Of a stretch of 64,000 bases of DNA, positions 44,492 through 53,070 are shown one piece after another. How positions within the stretch are numbered: position 1 is the stretch's first letter; each line of letters starts with the position of its first letter. Source of the DNA: JAGQRJ01 sp041402045 (GTDB lineage: Bacteria; Planctomycetota; J058); NCBI GenBank assembly GCA_041402045.1, contig JAWKSZ010000043.1, forward strand, positions 3,564 through 67,563, in the 5' to 3' direction. Made by a program: the position numbers and the translations under genes. Below the pieces are notes generated by a model that was given only the letters and a program-made list of their open reading frames with translations, was not told the DNA's origin and searched no databases.

Positions 44492-45385
44492 ATGGATCCC
44501 GCAGCCCTATTGACCTTCGCGGAAGTAGCGCGGACGGGGAGCTTCAGCGCCGCGGCGCGTAAGAGTGGGCGTTCCAGGCAGTCGGTAAACCGACAAGTCG
44601 CAGCTCTCGAGGCCCGGTTGGGACTGCGACTCTTCGAGCGCTCGACACGCAGGCTACGAATCACCGACGTGGGGCAGCGACTGCTCCTACACGCCGAGCG
44701 ATTGCGGCGGGACGTGCTGGCAGCTACGGACGAAATGCGCGCCGCACGCTCCGCTCCGGGCGGGACCCTGCGGGTTACAGCGCCGGGTCTCCTGGGTGAG
44801 GAGTTCGTAAGCCCAACCATCGCCTCGTTCTTGAGTCTCTATCCAGAGGTGAGGATCGAAGAGGTGCTTTCGCTCGAGCGCGTCGACCTGCTCGAGCAGC
44901 GTTTCGATCTGGCGATTCGAGCGGGCCGGCTCGAGGACAGCCCCCTCATTTCACGCCTGCTTGGACACGCCGTCGTTGTGTGTTGCGCTTCGCCAGCGCT
45001 CTTGGCTTCGGCCCCACCGATCGAGGTGCCGGGCGACCTGCTCGACTTGCCGACGATCCACTACGGACGCCACCAGATCGGACCCGAAGTGACCTGGCGG
45101 TTTGGAGACACCGCAGTGAGAGTCCTTCCGCGACTTGCCTCAACAAGCACCCGCACCGCATGCAACGCCGCGGTTCACGGACTGGGGGTCGTCCGCCTTC
45201 CGCTCCTTGCTTGCCAGGCTGAGCTCGAGTCGGGCGCCTTGGTGGAGGTCTTGGTGGCCTGGCGAGACGAAACCGTTCCAATTCAAGCGGTCTACGCCAG
45301 CCCCTCAGCGACGAACCCCACCCTTCAAGCGTTCGTCGGCGCCTTGCTGGACGCCGCCCAACAGGCCACATGGCTTGTGCGCTGA
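44492..45385 (+). CDS. LysR family transcriptional regulator
   Basis: A 297-residue regulator with an N-terminal winged helix (LLTFAEVARTGSFSAAARKS, RQSVNRQVAALEARLGLRLF) and a periplasmic-binding-like effector domain (LRVTAPGLLGEEFV, RFDLAIRAG). It should control the divergent SnoaL-NmrA-pirin operon. The ATG at 44492 is preferred because LysR proteins start just before this helix; GTG at 44480 would add four residues. G+C is lower than in surrounding genes, in line with acquisition as part of the inserted block. Confidence 0.93.
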   Translation: MDPAALLTFAEVARTGSFSAAARKSGRSRQSVNRQVAALEARLGLRLFERSTRRLRITDVGQRLLLHAERLRRDVLAATDEMRAARSAPGGTLRVTAPGLLGEEFVSPTIASFLSLYPEVRIEEVLSLERVDLLEQRFDLAIRAGRLEDSPLISRLLGHAVVVCCASPALLASAPPIEVPGDLLDLPTIHYGRHQIGPEVTWRFGDTAVRVLPRLASTSTRTACNAAVHGLGVVRLPLLACQAELESGALVEVLVAWRDETVPIQAVYASPSATNPTLQAFVGALLDAAQQATWLVR

Positions 45386-45495
45386 ATCCGAAGCCTCCAA
45401 AGGGAGCGAGCACTCGATTCGCTGGGTCGATTTGGGGGTTCTAGCCTGAGGAGTCCTACCCAGGCTTCGCCCACCAGGCGGGTGGCCTCGCGCAC

Positions 45496-46866
45496 CTAGG
45501 CCGCGTAGACCGTCTTCACGTTGACGAAGGCCAGGATCCCCTGGCGCCCCAGCTCGCGGCCGTAGCCGCTGTCCTTGATCCCGCCGCAGGGCAGGCGCGG
45601 GTCCGAGCGCACGCGGTCGTTCACGAAGCAGGACCCGGCCTCGAGCTCGTCGCGGGCGATCTGCCAGCCGCGCTCCACGTCGCGAGTGAACACCGCCGCG
45701 CCCAGCCCGAAGGAGCCGGTGTTGGCGACCTCGATCGCCTCCTGGGCGTCGACCACCGGCACGATCGCCGCGACGGGCCCGAACAGCTCCTCGGAGAACG
45801 CGGGCATGCCCGCCACGACTCGGGTCAGCACGGTGGGGGGGTAGTAGGCGCCGGGCAGGTCGCGGGGGACGTAGCCCCCGAGCAGGCAGCTCGCGCCCAG
45901 GGCGACGCTGGCCCGGACCTGGTCGTGCAGGGCGTCCCGCGCGGCGACGCTGGCCAGGGGCCCGAGCTCGCAGCTCGGCTGGGTCGGGGGCTGCATGCGC
46001 GCGCGGCGCATGCGCTCGACGACGAGGGCCTCGAAGGCCTCCCGCACCGGCTCGACCACGATGAACCGCTTGGCGGCGGTGCAGCTCTGTCCGCTGTTCT
46101 CGAGCCGGCTGGTGACGCAGGCGTCGGCGGCGAGCTCGAGGTCCGCGTCCTCGAGGATCAGGTAGGGGTCGCTGCCGCCGAGCTCCAGCACGCTGGGCTT
46201 GATCGCCTTCCCCGCGGCCTCGGCCACCTCGCTGCCTGCGGCGGCGGTCCCGGTGAACGTCACGCCGCGCACCAGGGGGTGCTCGATCAGCCCGCGCACG
46301 GCGTCGGACCCGGTGAGCAAGGTCTGGAACACGCCCTCGGGGACGCCGGCGGCCGCGCACAGGCGCTCGATCGCCAGCGCGCAGCGGGGCACGTTGCTCG
46401 CGTGCTTGAGCAGGCAGGCGTTGCCCGCGGCCAGGGCAGGGGCGGCGAAGCGGAACACCTGCCAGAAGGGCTCGTTCCAGGGCATGACCCCCAGGACCAG
46501 GCCCAGCGGGCGGTGCACGACCTCGCTGCGCGCGGCGCCGGCACCGACGGGGCGGCTGGCGAGGAACTCGGCGGCGTGGCGCGCGTAGAACTCGCACACC
46601 TCCGCGCAGCGGTCGATCTCGGCCTCGCCCTGGAACACGGGCTTGCCCATTTCGCGGGCCATGGTCACCGAGAGGTTCACGCGTCGCGCGCGGAGGACGA
46701 CCGCCAGCTCGCGCAAATGGTCGCAGCGCCGGCCGACGTCGAGGCGCCGCCAGCGCAGGAACGAGCGGTGCCCGCGTTGGATCGCGGCGCCGAGCTCCGC
46801 GCGGCCCGGGGGCTCGAAGGCTTCGATCAGGGTCCCCGTGCTGGGGTCGACGGTGGCCACGGACAT
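45496..46866 (-). CDS. NAD(P)-dependent succinate-semialdehyde dehydrogenase-type enzyme
   Basis: A 456-residue aldehyde dehydrogenase. MPWNEPFWQVFRFAAPALAA, GVTFTGTAAAGSEVAEAAGK, the catalytic Glu in VLELGGSDPYLI and the catalytic Cys in ENSGQSCTAAKRF, plus EELFGPVA and the ending FVNVKTVYAA, place it with the short succinate-semialdehyde dehydrogenases (GabD/Sad type). The exact aldehyde is uncertain. It lies 66 bases after a small unknown gene. A copy of its last codons is found at 42007-42039. Confidence 0.93.
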   Translation of the reverse strand: MSVATVDPSTGTLIEAFEPPGRAELGAAIQRGHRSFLRWRRLDVGRRCDHLRELAVVLRARRVNLSVTMAREMGKPVFQGEAEIDRCAEVCEFYARHAAEFLASRPVGAGAARSEVVHRPLGLVLGVMPWNEPFWQVFRFAAPALAAGNACLLKHASNVPRCALAIERLCAAAGVPEGVFQTLLTGSDAVRGLIEHPLVRGVTFTGTAAAGSEVAEAAGKAIKPSVLELGGSDPYLILEDADLELAADACVTSRLENSGQSCTAAKRFIVVEPVREAFEALVVERMRRARMQPPTQPSCELGPLASVAARDALHDQVRASVALGASCLLGGYVPRDLPGAYYPPTVLTRVVAGMPAFSEELFGPVAAIVPVVDAQEAIEVANTGSFGLGAAVFTRDVERGWQIARDELEAGSCFVNDRVRSDPRLPCGGIKDSGYGRELGRQGILAFVNVKTVYAA

Positions 46867-46932
46867 GCTTCGCTCCTTCCACGGAGGTTCCCCTGGGTGA
46901 GCGCCGGAGAGGCAGACGCGCGTCGCCGCGAA

Positions 46933-47304
46933 CTAGGCGGTCTTGGCGACGTCGGGGTGGGCCCAGGACCAGTCGAGCTGCTCGGGGTGCTGCACGTACT
47001 TCCATGGGTCCCGGATCACCCGCTCGAGGTGGCCCCGCGGGATCCGCCACTCGAGGCCGGGGGCGCCGTCGGCGGGCGGGGAGGCGCGCAAGCAGCCGTG
47101 CTCCAGGCGCACCCCCAGCGGGGTCGGCGGGCTGCCGTCGTGGTGGGTGATTTCACAGACCACCGTGCGGTCGCCCAGGTTCGTCTCTGCGGCCAGCAAG
47201 CGTTGGAGCATGCGGCGCTGGCTGCGGTGGACCTCGATGCTCCGGTTCACGACGTCGAGATATCGAGCGAGGAGTGCCGAGTCGTCGGCGAGGGCTGCCA
47301 TCAT
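46933..47304 (-). CDS. small protein of unknown function
   Basis: A 123-residue soluble protein that I cannot place. The N-terminal half is helical (LARYLDVVNRSIEVHRSQRR); the second half has beta segments and LERVIRDPWKYVQHPEQLDW. A weak likeness to SCP2-type lipid-binding proteins is not enough for a call. The ATG at 47304 has AGGAGG 6-7 bases upstream. It is the first gene of a probable pair with the dehydrogenase. Confidence 0.6.
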   Translation of the reverse strand: MMAALADDSALLARYLDVVNRSIEVHRSQRRMLQRLLAAETNLGDRTVVCEITHHDGSPPTPLGVRLEHGCLRASPPADGAPGLEWRIPRGHLERVIRDPWKYVQHPEQLDWSWAHPDVAKTA

Positions 47305-47462
47305 GTGCACCTCCTAGGCACAGAGGCAGTGCAAGTCGAGGTCCGGGGGCGTCTCGGGCGCGGGCGCTGGATCACGGCTGCCACAACACGGTGTCCAGTC
47401 AACCTTCGAGGCTCGAGGGGGCGCTCGGACTGCAACGCGGGCGAGGGGACAGTGGGCGGATC

Positions 47463-47509
47463 TGTCCCGTGGGATGGGACAGGCGTGTCAGGGCCCCGAC
47501 AGACGTGTC
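47463..47509. promoter_or_regulatory. pair of GACA-N4-TGTC boxes upstream of the dehydrogenase pair
   Basis: GACAGGCGTGTC (47478-47489) and GACAGACGTGTC (47498-47509) are perfect inverted repeats with half-sites GACA/TGTC and 4-base spacers, exactly 20 bases apart. TGTCCC-N7-GGGACA (47463-47481) overlaps the first. The 309-base gap 47305-47613 has no gene. The same half-sites and spacing occur at 14577. Confidence 0.5.
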
Positions 47510-47613
47510 CCCTTCCAAGATTCCACACGCCTGGAAAACACCTGGAGAACGCTCCTGAGCGGGGGATCCGCAGACTGTGGGGACGCGTGCCAACCTGATC
47601 CTGCCTTCGGTTT

Positions 47614-47997
47614 TTACAGCACCATGCACAGCGCGGCGGCGCCCACGCTGAGGCCGGCGCAGAGCCAACCGCCGATCCGGCGCAGGCGTTGGGCCCGGCG
47701 TCGCCGGCGCAGGTAGGGGAACAGGGCGTCGAAGTCGCGGGCCCGGATCCAGCGCAGGCGTTCGGACTCGATCCGACCGCGCTGCATGTCGCGTTGGCGG
47801 CCCGACCACAGGGGGTCGTCCACCGCCTCGGGCGGCACGATGGTTCCGTCCTCGAGCACGAGGTCCCCGGTGTCGGGGTCGATCGCCCGAATGAACACGG
47901 GCCAGCCGTCGTCGGCGCGGAACACGAGCTGACCCGCGCGCAGCGGAGGGAGGGGGGTGCGGCGAAAGGAAGGGCGGACGGACCACAGGGAAGGCAT
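47614..47997 (-). CDS. small tail-anchored protein of unknown function
   Basis: A 127-residue protein with no family I recognise. It has a beta-rich N-terminal part (LRAGQLVFRADDGWPVFIRA, DGTIVPPEAVDD), a very Arg-rich stretch (LRRRRRAQRLRR) and a C-terminal hydrophobic helix (GGWLCAGLSVGAAALCMVL), so it is probably anchored in the membrane by its end. The ATG at 47997 begins MPSLWSVRPSF. Confidence 0.6.
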   Translation of the reverse strand: MPSLWSVRPSFRRTPLPPLRAGQLVFRADDGWPVFIRAIDPDTGDLVLEDGTIVPPEAVDDPLWSGRQRDMQRGRIESERLRWIRARDFDALFPYLRRRRRAQRLRRIGGWLCAGLSVGAAALCMVL

Positions 47998-48116
47998 AGG
48001 GGGCTCGCTTGGGTCTAGGTCGATCGCGTCGATTCCCCTGCGGCGCGACCTGGGTTGTTGAATCGGGTGCCTCGCGCTGCGGGGCTTCCCCGGGCCCCGC
48101 GCTGCGCTGTGGAGCG

Positions 48117-48803
48117 CTAGCTGCCCTGGCCGCCGCGGTCGCGGAAGTGGGCCTCGGTCAGCCAGGTCAGGACGGCGCGCTCGTGGGCGCGGGCGCTCTG
48201 GATCCAGGCCAGCAGGTCCTCGCGCAAGGCCTCGATCGCGCGCCGCCGGGCGGCGGACGCGCTGGCCCAGCTCGGCTCGAGCACGCGCTCCCAGAGGTGG
48301 CAGAGCCCGGCGACCAGCTCGCCTTGCTCGGCGCGCAGCTGCTCGACGCGGGCGGCGAGGGTCACGTCGGCCTCCAGGATCTCGCCCAGGACCTCGCGGT
48401 TGACGCGCAGGTTCGCGCTCCAGGCCTGCTCGGCCTGGGGCAGGAGCTGAGTCAGCTCGCGCAGGTAGTCGCTCTCGCGGCCGGGGACCACGTCGCCGAG
48501 GAGGAAGCCCTCCAGGCGCTCGAGCCAGCGCTCGCACTCCGCGGCCGCCGAGTTGACGCCGTTGGCGTTGGCCAGGGCCTGGCGGGTGAGGTCGGCCAGG
48601 AGCCCCTCGGGCGCGGGCCGCAGGCGGTCCAGGGCGGCCACCCGCAGCGCGGCGTGCAGCCCGCCGCGCGCCAGGAGGCGTGAGGTCACGGCCTTGCCGT
48701 CTTGCACACTCAGGATCACGCACAGGGACTCGACGGTGGGGGGGCGGGCGTCGTCGACGACCAGCGCGCCGATCTCGAGTTCCTTGAGTTCCGTGAGCTT
48801 CAT
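48117..48803 (-). CDS. helical protein of unknown function
   Basis: A 228-residue protein. The first 70 residues have beta character (LEIGALVVDDARPPTVESL, VILSVQDGKAVTSRLL), the rest is alpha-helical with many Ala, Leu, Glu and Arg, possibly a coiled coil. No catalytic motif is visible. The ATG at 48803 has GGAGG 7 bases upstream. It is divergent from the RNA-processing gene at 48977, with 173 bases between, and might share its regulation. Confidence 0.6.
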   Translation of the reverse strand: MKLTELKELEIGALVVDDARPPTVESLCVILSVQDGKAVTSRLLARGGLHAALRVAALDRLRPAPEGLLADLTRQALANANGVNSAAAECERWLERLEGFLLGDVVPGRESDYLRELTQLLPQAEQAWSANLRVNREVLGEILEADVTLAARVEQLRAEQGELVAGLCHLWERVLEPSWASASAARRRAIEALREDLLAWIQSARAHERAVLTWLTEAHFRDRGGQGS

Positions 48804-48976
48804 GGGGGACCTCCGTTCCACCCCCAAGAGCGCACGCCGCATGCCGGGGGCGCTGCGGGCAGAACTCGGGCGCGAGCGGGCGACGCCGCGTCGCGTCGCG
48901 ACAGCGCTGTCGGCGCCGTGGACAGCTCTGACCCCCAGCCGTGGGGGCGCGCCGCGCGATCGCGTAGGCTGAGCGG

Positions 48977-51679
48977 GTGACCAAGCGCAAGCTGCGTCCT
49001 AGCCAGGACGTCTACCATCGGATTCGCTGGGACCCGCGGCTCGAGCCCACGGAGTTCGAGGTCGTGCACCGCGAGCGCTCGGGGCGCTTCGAGGCCACGC
49101 CCCTGGTGGAGTTCGTCCCCGGCGGGCGGATCCCCTGGTCCCGGGTCTACCGCGTGCGCCGCCGCGACGGGTTGGTGGTGTGGGACCGCGAGGCGCGGCG
49201 CGACCTGTTGTTTGGCTCCGGCGACACCGCCCCCGAGGAGCGCCTCGAGCCCACCCGCGGCGCCGAGCCCGACGACGGGTTCCTCGTGCCCCTGGTCCCC
49301 TGGCGCCACGGCGCCGAGGGCTGGCGCGAGGACCGCGCCCCCGCCGCGCCGCTCCCGCGCCGCCCGCTCTCGGTCCTCAGCTACAACGTGCTGTTCGAGC
49401 GCTTCCGCGCCGAGCACCTGCGCACCGCCGAGCGGCGCCCGGCCCAGCTCGCGCTCCTGGGCGCGCAGCAGGCGGACCTGATCGCGCTGCAGGAGGTCAC
49501 GCCGCCCTACCTCGAGGCGCTCCTCGCCGAGCCCTGGGTCCAGCGCGACTACTGGGTCAGCGCCGGGCCCGGGAGCGAGGTCGTGGAGCCCAACGGCCAG
49601 GTCCTGCTCTCGCGGGTGGCCCCCGCGCGGCTCGGACTCCACGCCTACAGCGGGCGCAAGCACGTGCTGGTGGCCCGCTTCGCCGACGGCGTCGGCGGGC
49701 TGTGGGTCGCGGTGGTGCACCTCACGAGCAACATGACCCCCAACGCCCCCGAGGTCCGGGTGGGTCAGCTCGCGGCGCTGCGCGGGTTCCTCGAGCGCAA
49801 CGCGCGGGAGGCGACCTGGCTCGTCGTCGGGGACTTCAACCAGCGCGAGGGGGAGCCCCTGGGTGGGCTCGTCGAGGCCGGGGCGCTGGACCTCTGGCCC
49901 GCGCTGCACCCGGGCGACCCGGGCTACACCTTCGACCCCGGCGCCAACGCCCTCGCCGCCGAGCTCAGCAGCAGCCCGCACCCGGTGCGCTACGACCGCG
50001 TGCTCCTGCGCGCGACCGCCGACCGCTGGCGCGGCGCGGCCCTCGAGCGCTTCGCCTGCGACCCGGTCCCCGGGGTCGAGCCGCCGCTGTTCCTCTCGGA
50101 CCACTTCGGCCTGACCCTCGAGCTGCGCCCGGGGGACGGGAGCCAGGGTCAGCCGGTGCACACCAGCGCGCTGGCGGTGGTCCCCCCGCCGGGGGCCTGG
50201 CCCGCGCTCCAGGCCCTGCGCCGGGCGCACGACCCGCGGCACCGGCGCTGGCCCCCGCACGTGAGCGTGCTCTACGGGTTCGTGGCCGCCCCGCACCTGG
50301 AGGCGGCCACGAGCGCCGCGCGCGAGGCGCTGCGCGGGCACGCGCCGTTTCGCCTGAGCCTCGACGGCCTCGAGCGCTTCGCCCACCGCCGCCGCGCGTC
50401 GGTGTGGCTGCGCCCCGAGCCCGCCGAGCCCCTGCGCGCGCTGGAGGCCGACCTCCTGCGCGCGTTCCCCGCCTGCAGCGAGCAGCGCCACAAGGGGACC
50501 GCGGGCTACACCCCGCACCTGACCGTGGCCCAGGTCTCCCTCGCCGAGACCCCGAGCTTCCTGAGCGAGGTCGGGCGCGGCTGGACCCCGCTCGCGTTCG
50601 AGGTCGACGCGCTGTGCGCGCTGACCCGGGAGCAGGGCACGGGCTTCGACCTCCAGGCCGCGATCCCTCTGGGGGCCCCGCGCTCGCTGGAGCAGGCGAC
50701 CGCGGCCTCGGGCCTCCTGGGGGAAGGCCCGCCCCCGGGGCTGGAGGCCCTGCGCCGGGCGAGCCCGCTCGAGCTCGCGGTGTTCGGCTCCTGGGCCCTG
50801 GACGCGGCGCTTACCTCCAGCGACCTCGACCTGGGCGCGACCCTCGGTCCCGGCCAGGAGCCCCTGGCCTACTACGAGCTGGTCGCGGAGAGCCTCGAGC
50901 GCGCGGGCAGCCTCCGCGAGCGGCGCGTCGTCCCCGGCGAGCTCCCGCTCCTGCGGCTGGAGCTCGAGGGCGGCGCCAAGGTCGACCTCCTGGCGAGCGT
51001 CGGCGCCCCGCCGCCCCAGGCGGGGGTCCCCGCCTTGCTGCGGACGGCGGCGGGCGCGCGCTGGGAGCTGGCCCGCGCGACCCTGCGCGCGCTCCGCGCC
51101 TGGGCCTCGGCCCGGCAGCTCGACGCCCAGGCCCTGGGCGGCCTCGGCGGCGTGGCCTGGGCGGCGCTGGCGGTCGAGGCGACGCGCGGCGCCGCGAGCG
51201 CTCCCGAGGCGCTGGAGGCGAGCCTCGCCGCCCTGGCCCAGGACGGCGCCGACGCCGTGCGCGCGGCCAGCGCGCGGCTCGCGATCCCGGGGGAGCCGAC
51301 CAAGGGGCTCACGCCCTCGACCCGCGCGCTCCTCGCCCGCGAGGCGCGCCGCGCCCTGGGGTTGGCTCAGGCCGCGCGCCGCGGCGAGGGGGCCTGGAGC
51401 GGGCTGTTCTACCCGGCGCCGCTCCCGCCGGAGCCGGTGGTGTGGATCGAGCCTGCGCGCGAGGGACCCGGGGTCGAGGGCGCGCTCCTGGGGATCGCCC
51501 AGCGCGTGATCGCGGCGCTGGAAGAGAGCGGGGCCACGGTGCGGCCCTGCCCGCAGCGCGAGCCGCGGGGCTGGGCCTTCGGGGTCGACGTGCTGGGGCC
51601 GAGCCAGGCCCGGGCCGTCGAGCGCGCGCTGCGCCCGGCGCGCGAGCTGCGCGCGGCCTTCGAGCCCGAGCCCGACTGA
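48977..51679 (+). CDS. four-part RNA end-processing/repair fusion (MJ1316-EEP-2H-poly(A) polymerase)
   Basis: A 900-residue protein. (1) Residues 4-80: MJ1316/DUF504 domain (RPSQDVYHRIRWDPRLEP, RIPWSRVYRVRRRDGLVVWD), thought to recognise RNA cyclic-phosphate ends. (2) About 130-385: endonuclease/exonuclease/phosphatase domain with LSYNVLF, ALQEVTPPY, VVGDFNQREG and LSDHFGL, complete in its catalytic residues. (3) About 390-570: 2H phosphoesterase with PPHVSVLYG (about 427) and PHLTVAQ (about 513). (4) About 580-900: Pol-beta nucleotidyltransferase with FGSWALDAALTSSDLDL and a third Asp in KVDLLA, then LGGLGGVAWAALAVEATRG, which matches the central domain of eukaryotic poly(A) polymerase (LGxLGGVSWA). 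The GTG at 48977 lies 7 bases after a TAGGCT box, so the mRNA may be almost leaderless. A role in repair of cleaved RNA is inferred from the domains. Confidence 0.9.
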   Translation: MTKRKLRPSQDVYHRIRWDPRLEPTEFEVVHRERSGRFEATPLVEFVPGGRIPWSRVYRVRRRDGLVVWDREARRDLLFGSGDTAPEERLEPTRGAEPDDGFLVPLVPWRHGAEGWREDRAPAAPLPRRPLSVLSYNVLFERFRAEHLRTAERRPAQLALLGAQQADLIALQEVTPPYLEALLAEPWVQRDYWVSAGPGSEVVEPNGQVLLSRVAPARLGLHAYSGRKHVLVARFADGVGGLWVAVVHLTSNMTPNAPEVRVGQLAALRGFLERNAREATWLVVGDFNQREGEPLGGLVEAGALDLWPALHPGDPGYTFDPGANALAAELSSSPHPVRYDRVLLRATADRWRGAALERFACDPVPGVEPPLFLSDHFGLTLELRPGDGSQGQPVHTSALAVVPPPGAWPALQALRRAHDPRHRRWPPHVSVLYGFVAAPHLEAATSAAREALRGHAPFRLSLDGLERFAHRRRASVWLRPEPAEPLRALEADLLRAFPACSEQRHKGTAGYTPHLTVAQVSLAETPSFLSEVGRGWTPLAFEVDALCALTREQGTGFDLQAAIPLGAPRSLEQATAASGLLGEGPPPGLEALRRASPLELAVFGSWALDAALTSSDLDLGATLGPGQEPLAYYELVAESLERAGSLRERRVVPGELPLLRLELEGGAKVDLLASVGAPPPQAGVPALLRTAAGARWELARATLRALRAWASARQLDAQALGGLGGVAWAALAVEATRGAASAPEALEASLAALAQDGADAVRAASARLAIPGEPTKGLTPSTRALLAREARRALGLAQAARRGEGAWSGLFYPAPLPPEPVVWIEPAREGPGVEGALLGIAQRVIAALEESGATVRPCPQREPRGWAFGVDVLGPSQARAVERALRPARELRAAFEPEPD

Positions 51680-51745
51680 ACGGAGCTCCGCGACGCTGCG
51701 GGATCGCGCGAGCCGGGGCTGGGAAGACGCGGCCCGCTTCCGTTG

Positions 51746-51860
51746 AAGCGAAGCCTCTCCTAGGAGCCGGAGTCACGATCCTGAGCGGGCGAGGGACCTC
51801 CGGCGCGGCGACGACCGTCCACGACCCTCGCCCGCTCAGGATCGTGAACTCCGGCTCTTA
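51746..51860. repeat. palindromic repeat element, copy 1
   Basis: AAGCGAAGCCTCTCCTA is followed by a left arm (AGGAGCCGGAGTCACGATCC, then TGAGCGGGCGAGGG) and, after 29 bases, by its complement at 51825-51858. A second copy is at 58396-58510. The right arm ends at the stop codon of the minus-strand lipoprotein gene. Confidence 0.9.
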
Positions 51861-52217
51861 GCGGCCGGTCGGGGGCCCGGTGAACTCGATCACGTCGGCG
51901 GTGATGATCACCGAGTCGCCGCTCACGATCCCTACGTTGTAGCTGGAGACGTCCTCGGAGACGTTGATCAGCGCCCGGGGCCGGTCGTCGAGCTCGGCCA
52001 GGATCCGGACCTTCTCCAGCGCCTTGGCGTACTGGGCGTTGATCCCGATCCCGAACACCTTGAACCCGGAGTCCGAGCCGCGCACGCCGGTCTGGATCAC
52101 GCGGTAGTTGTTCGAGGTCAAGGTCACGTTGGTGACGTTGTTGCCGCGAAAGGCGCCGTCGGAGGTGCAGGCGCTGAGGGCGCAGCAGGCGGCGAGGACG
52201 AGGAGACGCACGTTCAT
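51858..52217 (-). CDS. DUF6567-like lipoprotein
   Basis: A 119-residue secreted lipoprotein. The signal peptide ends in LSAC, a lipobox, with Cys at 17. The mature part (NNYRVIQTGVRGSDSGFKVF, QYAKALEKV, RALINVSEDVSSY, ITADVIEF) matches the small DUF6567 family, whose function is unknown. It follows the PEGA lipoprotein gene by 56 bases and may be cotranscribed. Its stop codon lies in the arm of a palindromic repeat. Confidence 0.8.
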   Translation of the reverse strand: MNVRLLVLAACCALSACTSDGAFRGNNVTNVTLTSNNYRVIQTGVRGSDSGFKVFGIGINAQYAKALEKVRILAELDDRPRALINVSEDVSSYNVGIVSGDSVIITADVIEFTGPPTGR

Positions 52218-52273
52218 GGATCGCTCCGTGCCGGGCAGGGGCGGGGAGTTGGGTGGGTTGGAAGGAAGCAGGA

Positions 52274-52969
52274 TTACTCGGCGACCAGGCGCTTGCGCAG
52301 GTCCGGGATCAGGCTCTCGGTCTCCTGGAAGATCCGGGGGTATTCGATCTGCTCGCCGTTGTCGTCGAGGATCGACTTGATCTGGACCTTGTAGATCAGC
52401 GGGTTGCGCGAGGTGATCGAGCAGAAGAACTGGTTGGTCAGCGCGACGGTCTTGGTCGGGCCGCGGCGCAGGGACTTGGTCTTGCTCTTGCTCGCGATGT
52501 ACCCGGCCTGGTTGTCCTGGTTGTCCAGCTCGGGGTAGTAGCGGGTGAGGGTGTCGATCAGGACGTCCCACACCTGGTCCTCGTCCATGTCGCTGTTGAC
52601 CTCGAGCTCGAGCCAGGTGTTCGAGGCGTCCGAGGGCACGGTGTGGGTCCACACCTCGTCCTCGTGGAGCTTGATCTCAATGAACTCCTTGCCGTCCTCG
52701 ACCCCGTTGCGCTCGCTGAAGGCGTCGATCGTGAGCTGGTGCACGAGCTTGGTGGAGCGGACGTAGCCCTCCTTCGTCGCCGCGACCTTGTAGCGGGTCT
52801 CGGGGTCGGCGAAGTCGAAGCCGTAGAGCACGGGCGACACGCCGATCGGCTTGTCGTCGACCGAGATCTCGGCGCCCTCCTCGGGCACGGTGCGGATCTC
52901 GACCTGGCGCACGGTCTCGCAGCCGCAGAGCAGGGTCAGGGCGAGGGTCAGGGCAACGGTACGGGTCAT
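52274..52969 (-). CDS. PEGA-domain lipoprotein
   Basis: A 231-residue lipoprotein: the signal peptide ends in LLCGC (Cys at 16). Residues 20-75 form a PEGA domain (VEIRTVPEEGAEISVDDKPI, GVSPVLYGFDF), a surface beta fold common in planctomycetes. The rest (about 100-231) is a mixed domain with GYIASKSKTKSLRRGP and LIYKVQIKSILDDNG that I do not recognise. The ATG at 52969 was chosen for the signal peptide. It is first in a possible pair with the DUF6567-like gene. Confidence 0.8.
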   Translation of the reverse strand: MTRTVALTLALTLLCGCETVRQVEIRTVPEEGAEISVDDKPIGVSPVLYGFDFADPETRYKVAATKEGYVRSTKLVHQLTIDAFSERNGVEDGKEFIEIKLHEDEVWTHTVPSDASNTWLELEVNSDMDEDQVWDVLIDTLTRYYPELDNQDNQAGYIASKSKTKSLRRGPTKTVALTNQFFCSITSRNPLIYKVQIKSILDDNGEQIEYPRIFQETESLIPDLRKRLVAE

Positions 52970-53070
52970 GCCGGCCTCCTGGGATCGAGCGGCGCACGGT
53001 AGCACGGGAGCCCAGGGGCTGCGAGCGCTCTCCTAGAGGGCTGCAGTGCAACGGAGGCCCGGCAGGCCCG

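Larger units (their letters stand above)
42010..45530. mobile_element. putative 3.5-kb inserted block bounded by dehydrogenase 3' ends
   Basis: Direct copies of the last 30 or so bases of the dehydrogenase gene (42010-42041 and 45499-45530; 19 bases identical) bracket four genes: pirin, NmrA-like, SnoaL-like and a LysR regulator. The block has visibly lower G+C and less third-position bias than both flanks. Displacement of a gene end is what site-specific insertion into a 3' end leaves behind. No integrase or transposase is inside, so the element would be non-autonomous or decayed. Confidence 0.5.
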
